Positions 4,847-7,030 of a DNA stretch of 7,030 nucleotides are shown one piece after another. Position numbers and translations under genes: made by a program. Position 1 is the first letter of the stretch, and every line of letters starts with the position of its first letter. Source of the DNA: Propionibacterium sp. (lineage in GTDB: Bacteria; Actinomycetota; Actinomycetes; Actinomycetales; Actinomycetaceae); assembly GCA_030460725.1 (NCBI GenBank), contig JAKECL010000094.1, positions 1-7,030 on the forward strand, written 5' to 3'. The notes beneath the pieces are model-generated. The model ran no database searches. It was not told where the DNA came from and saw only the letters and a program-made list of their open reading frames with translations.

Positions 4847-7030
4847 CAACGGGATCTGCTACCTGGGTCACGATCTGTTCAGTGCGTGCTGGGCGATCTC
4901 CGATGTGATGTATCAGAACACCGACGACGAAACCGCCGGACAGGTGGCGGCCTCCTGGCAGAACTTCATCCAGGGATTCCAGGCCACCGAGTCGATCCAG
5001 CTGTCGATCATCAACCGGCGCCAGACCGACGAGGAGGTCGCTGCGGCCCACCAGATGGTCCTGCGTGGCGACGGTCTCGACTGGGCCCGCACCGACTACA
5101 ACACGCTGCTGGGCCGGCGGATGCGCAACCTGCGCCAAGCGATCATCACCGACAAGTACGTGACGATCACCACCCGGGCCACGACGGCAGATCACGCGGT
5201 GACGGTGTTCAACCGGCTGGGTGCCCAGGTCGAGAACGACCTGCGCCAGGTCGGCTGCACCTCCCACCGGCTGGGCTGGGGTGAGCGGGTGAAGCTGTTG
5301 GCCTCCCTGACCCGCCCCGGCGAGCAGGTCGTGGCCGATCGCCCCGGCCCCGACGGCACCGGGGTGCTGGTCGAGTCGAAGAACCTCATCGCCCCGATGG
5401 CAGTGGATTCCCGAGCCCGCCGCGACGAGCTGATCCTCTACGGCACCAGCGAGACCCACACGACCTCGCTGGTGCTGCGCGACCTGGCCCCCGACTTCTA
5501 CGACGATCTGCTGGCCGCGCTGGCGGAGGTCAATGCCGTGATGGCCATCAGCGTGCAGATGCAGCCGATGGACCGTGCCGAGAGCATGGAGACCATCAAG
5601 AGGGCCCGCCAGGGGCTCCAGATGCAGCTGATCGGAGAGTTGCGCAAGAACGAGAAGCAGAACCTCTCGGAGCGGTTCCTGCCCCATGACCTGACCGTCC
5701 AGGCCGATGAGACCGACACCCTGCTCGACAAGATGGAGCAATCCAACGAGTCCCTGGTGCCGACCTGCATGGTGGTCACCGTCTACGGGGACTCCCGGGA
5801 GTCGCTGGCCGAGTCAGTGGCCCAGGTCAAGCAGGTCGCCAAGCAGAAGTCCTGCCCGCTGGCCCCCCTGAGCTTCATGCAAGTCCAGGGATTCAACGAG
5901 ACCCTGCCGCTGGGCGGCCGGTTCGCGCCGGTGACCACCGACCTCACCAGCGAGGCGGCGACCATGTTCATGCCCTTCACCAGTCAGGACGTCGACGTGG
6001 CCGGCGGGGTGATCTACGGGGTGAACCAGACCACCAGGAATCTGGTGGCCATCGACCGGTCGTCCTCGATGAACGGCAACGCCTTCATCGTGGGAACCTC
6101 CGGCGGCGGGAAGGGATTCGCGACCAAGAACGAACTGGCGCAGCTGCTGCTGACCACCGACGACGATGTCATCGTCATCGACCCCGAGCGGGAGTACTCG
6201 CCCCTGGGCCGTGCGTTCGGCGCCTCGCTCGTCGACGTGTCGGCCTCCTCGTCCCAGTGCATCAACCCGATGGACCTGGAGATCGACGAGAACTCCGGCC
6301 AGAACCCGATCCAGGCCAAGGCCGTCGACGTCCTGGCGATGCTCGACACCCTGATCGGGGGGATCGACGGTCTGAGCGTCCAGGAGAAGGCCGTCATCGA
6401 CCGGTGCGTCCAGCAGTGCTACCGCCCCGACTTCTCCGGTCTGGTCGGCGAGGTGCCCACCCCGACCCTGCGCGTCCTCTACGACCGGCTGCGAGCCGAG
6501 TCGACCCACGAGGGGGACGTGGCCTGGGAGGTCGCCAGCAAACTGGAGCTGTTCACCACTGGGTCGTACTCGGGGTTCGCCAACGAGACCAACGTCGACA
6601 CGACCAACAGGTTCCTCATCTACGACCTGTACAAGCTGGAGTCGGGGCTGCGCACCTTCGGGCTGCTGGTGGTCCTCGACTCGATCTGGAACCGGATCGT
6701 GCGCAACCGGGACCAGAAGCGTGCCACCCACGTCTACATCGACGAGTTCCATCTGCTGTTCGAGACCCAGACGGCCACCGAACAGGTCCGCTCGTTCTAT
6801 CAGCGGGCCCGCAAGTACGGGGCCCTGATGACCGGGGTCACCCAGAACCTGGGCCAGCTGCTGGCCAACCCGGACGCCCGCGTCATGCTGTCGAACTCCG
6901 CCACGGTGGTCCTACTGCCGATGCTGGATGAGGAACGGGCCCTGATCACCGAGTTGAAGAAGCTCTCACCCAAGGAGCAGCAGGCCATCGGTGAGAAGGC
7001 CAAGCGCGGCACCGGTCTGATCCTCTCGGC
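4686..7030 (+). CDS. virB4: VirB4/TraE-type conjugation ATPase, 3' end outside the window
   Basis: The frame stays open from 4686 to the window end, giving 781 codons and two bases. Residues 1-43 are a basic, low-complexity leader. Conserved VirB4 sequence begins near 44 (TQSLLRYQALLDNGICYLG) and the N-terminal domain runs to about 440. The RecA-like domain holds a P-loop G470-TSGGGK476-G477, the IDPEREY box (D499), INPMD at 526-530, Walker B YIDEFHLL with D686-E687, and TQN at 719-721. VirB4 ATPases power assembly and substrate transfer at the inner face of the membrane. The last visible residues (GTGLILS) match the region shortly before the C-terminus of homologues, so only a few dozen residues are probably missing. 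The residue after the P-loop Lys is Gly instead of Ser or Thr, which is odd. The start overlaps prgI by 161 bases. Confidence 0.92.
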   Translation, partial: MSLFSNTRHPRAGVSARRGENRGRAPSSAPGGTKDRGRQTKGTQSLLRYQALLDNGICYLGHDLFSACWAISDVMYQNTDDETAGQVAASWQNFIQGFQATESIQLSIINRRQTDEEVAAAHQMVLRGDGLDWARTDYNTLLGRRMRNLRQAIITDKYVTITTRATTADHAVTVFNRLGAQVENDLRQVGCTSHRLGWGERVKLLASLTRPGEQVVADRPGPDGTGVLVESKNLIAPMAVDSRARRDELILYGTSETHTTSLVLRDLAPDFYDDLLAALAEVNAVMAISVQMQPMDRAESMETIKRARQGLQMQLIGELRKNEKQNLSERFLPHDLTVQADETDTLLDKMEQSNESLVPTCMVVTVYGDSRESLAESVAQVKQVAKQKSCPLAPLSFMQVQGFNETLPLGGRFAPVTTDLTSEAATMFMPFTSQDVDVAGGVIYGVNQTTRNLVAIDRSSSMNGNAFIVGTSGGGKGFATKNELAQLLLTTDDDVIVIDPEREYSPLGRAFGASLVDVSASSSQCINPMDLEIDENSGQNPIQAKAVDVLAMLDTLIGGIDGLSVQEKAVIDRCVQQCYRPDFSGLVGEVPTPTLRVLYDRLRAESTHEGDVAWEVASKLELFTTGSYSGFANETNVDTTNRFLIYDLYKLESGLRTFGLLVVLDSIWNRIVRNRDQKRATHVYIDEFHLLFETQTATEQVRSFYQRARKYGALMTGVTQNLGQLLANPDARVMLSNSATVVLLPMLDEERALITELKKLSPKEQQAIGEKAKRGTGLILS

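Noticed and set aside
4728..6752. Two long minus-strand open frames (4728-5741, 337 codons; 5814-6752, 312 codons)
   Set aside because: They lie opposite virB4, whose plus frame carries a full set of conserved motifs. The translations are low-complexity Val/Gly/Asp/His/Gln-rich sequence typical of antisense frames in GC-rich genes.
6257..6931. Plus-strand open frame of 224 codons inside virB4
   Set aside because: It is out of frame with the conserved ATPase motifs and has the Arg/Pro/Gly/His-rich composition of a shadow frame.
1..7030. tRNA, rRNA, CRISPR array, insertion sequence or att site
   Set aside because: I saw no cloverleaf, spaced repeat array, transposase motif or tRNA-end repeat on either strand by reading; a computed repeat search was not possible.

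Overview
This 7,030-base window is GC-rich and GC3-rich, with GC-rich Shine-Dalgarno starts and actinobacterial-looking proteins. It most likely comes from an actinobacterium. A Propionibacteriaceae-like host is a guess from general appearance and cannot be settled by reading alone. The core is part of a Gram-positive conjugation (type IV secretion) module of the kind carried by integrative and conjugative elements (ICEs) or conjugative plasmids. No integrase, relaxase, coupling protein, att site or origin is visible, so the type of element stays open.

Layout. Positions 4-657 (+) encode a PAP2-superfamily-like membrane protein with variant catalytic motifs; it may be flanking or cargo DNA. 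Positions 746-1132 (+) encode an unrecognised 128-residue membrane protein. Converging on it, with a 20-base gap that holds a short hairpin, is a leftward two-gene operon. This is a HicB-like/helix-turn-helix protein (3037-2648) followed by a 504-residue ParA/MinD-type ATPase (2667-1153), and the two genes overlap by 20 bases. Positions 3086-3195 form a divergent control region with a 24-base dyad and an unusual five-codon mini-ORF nearby. Rightward from 3196 runs a tight operon: a Maff2/VirB2-like small membrane protein, a VirB6/TrbL-like polytopic channel protein, a PrgI-family protein (VirB3-like position) and a VirB4/TraE ATPase cut off by the window end.

How it may work together. In this model (inference from family knowledge), the rightward operon builds the inner-membrane channel and its ATPase motor. 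The leftward pair would act as a DNA-binding protein plus a Walker ATPase that stabilises the element, positions it or regulates it. The dyad between the two operons is the natural place for the HTH protein to bind.

Points worth a second look: a VirB4 P-loop with Gly where Ser/Thr is expected; a 161-base out-of-frame overlap between prgI and virB4; the HicB-like/HTH plus ParA pair with its dyad and mini-ORF; and the unknown 128-residue membrane protein facing the ATPase gene.
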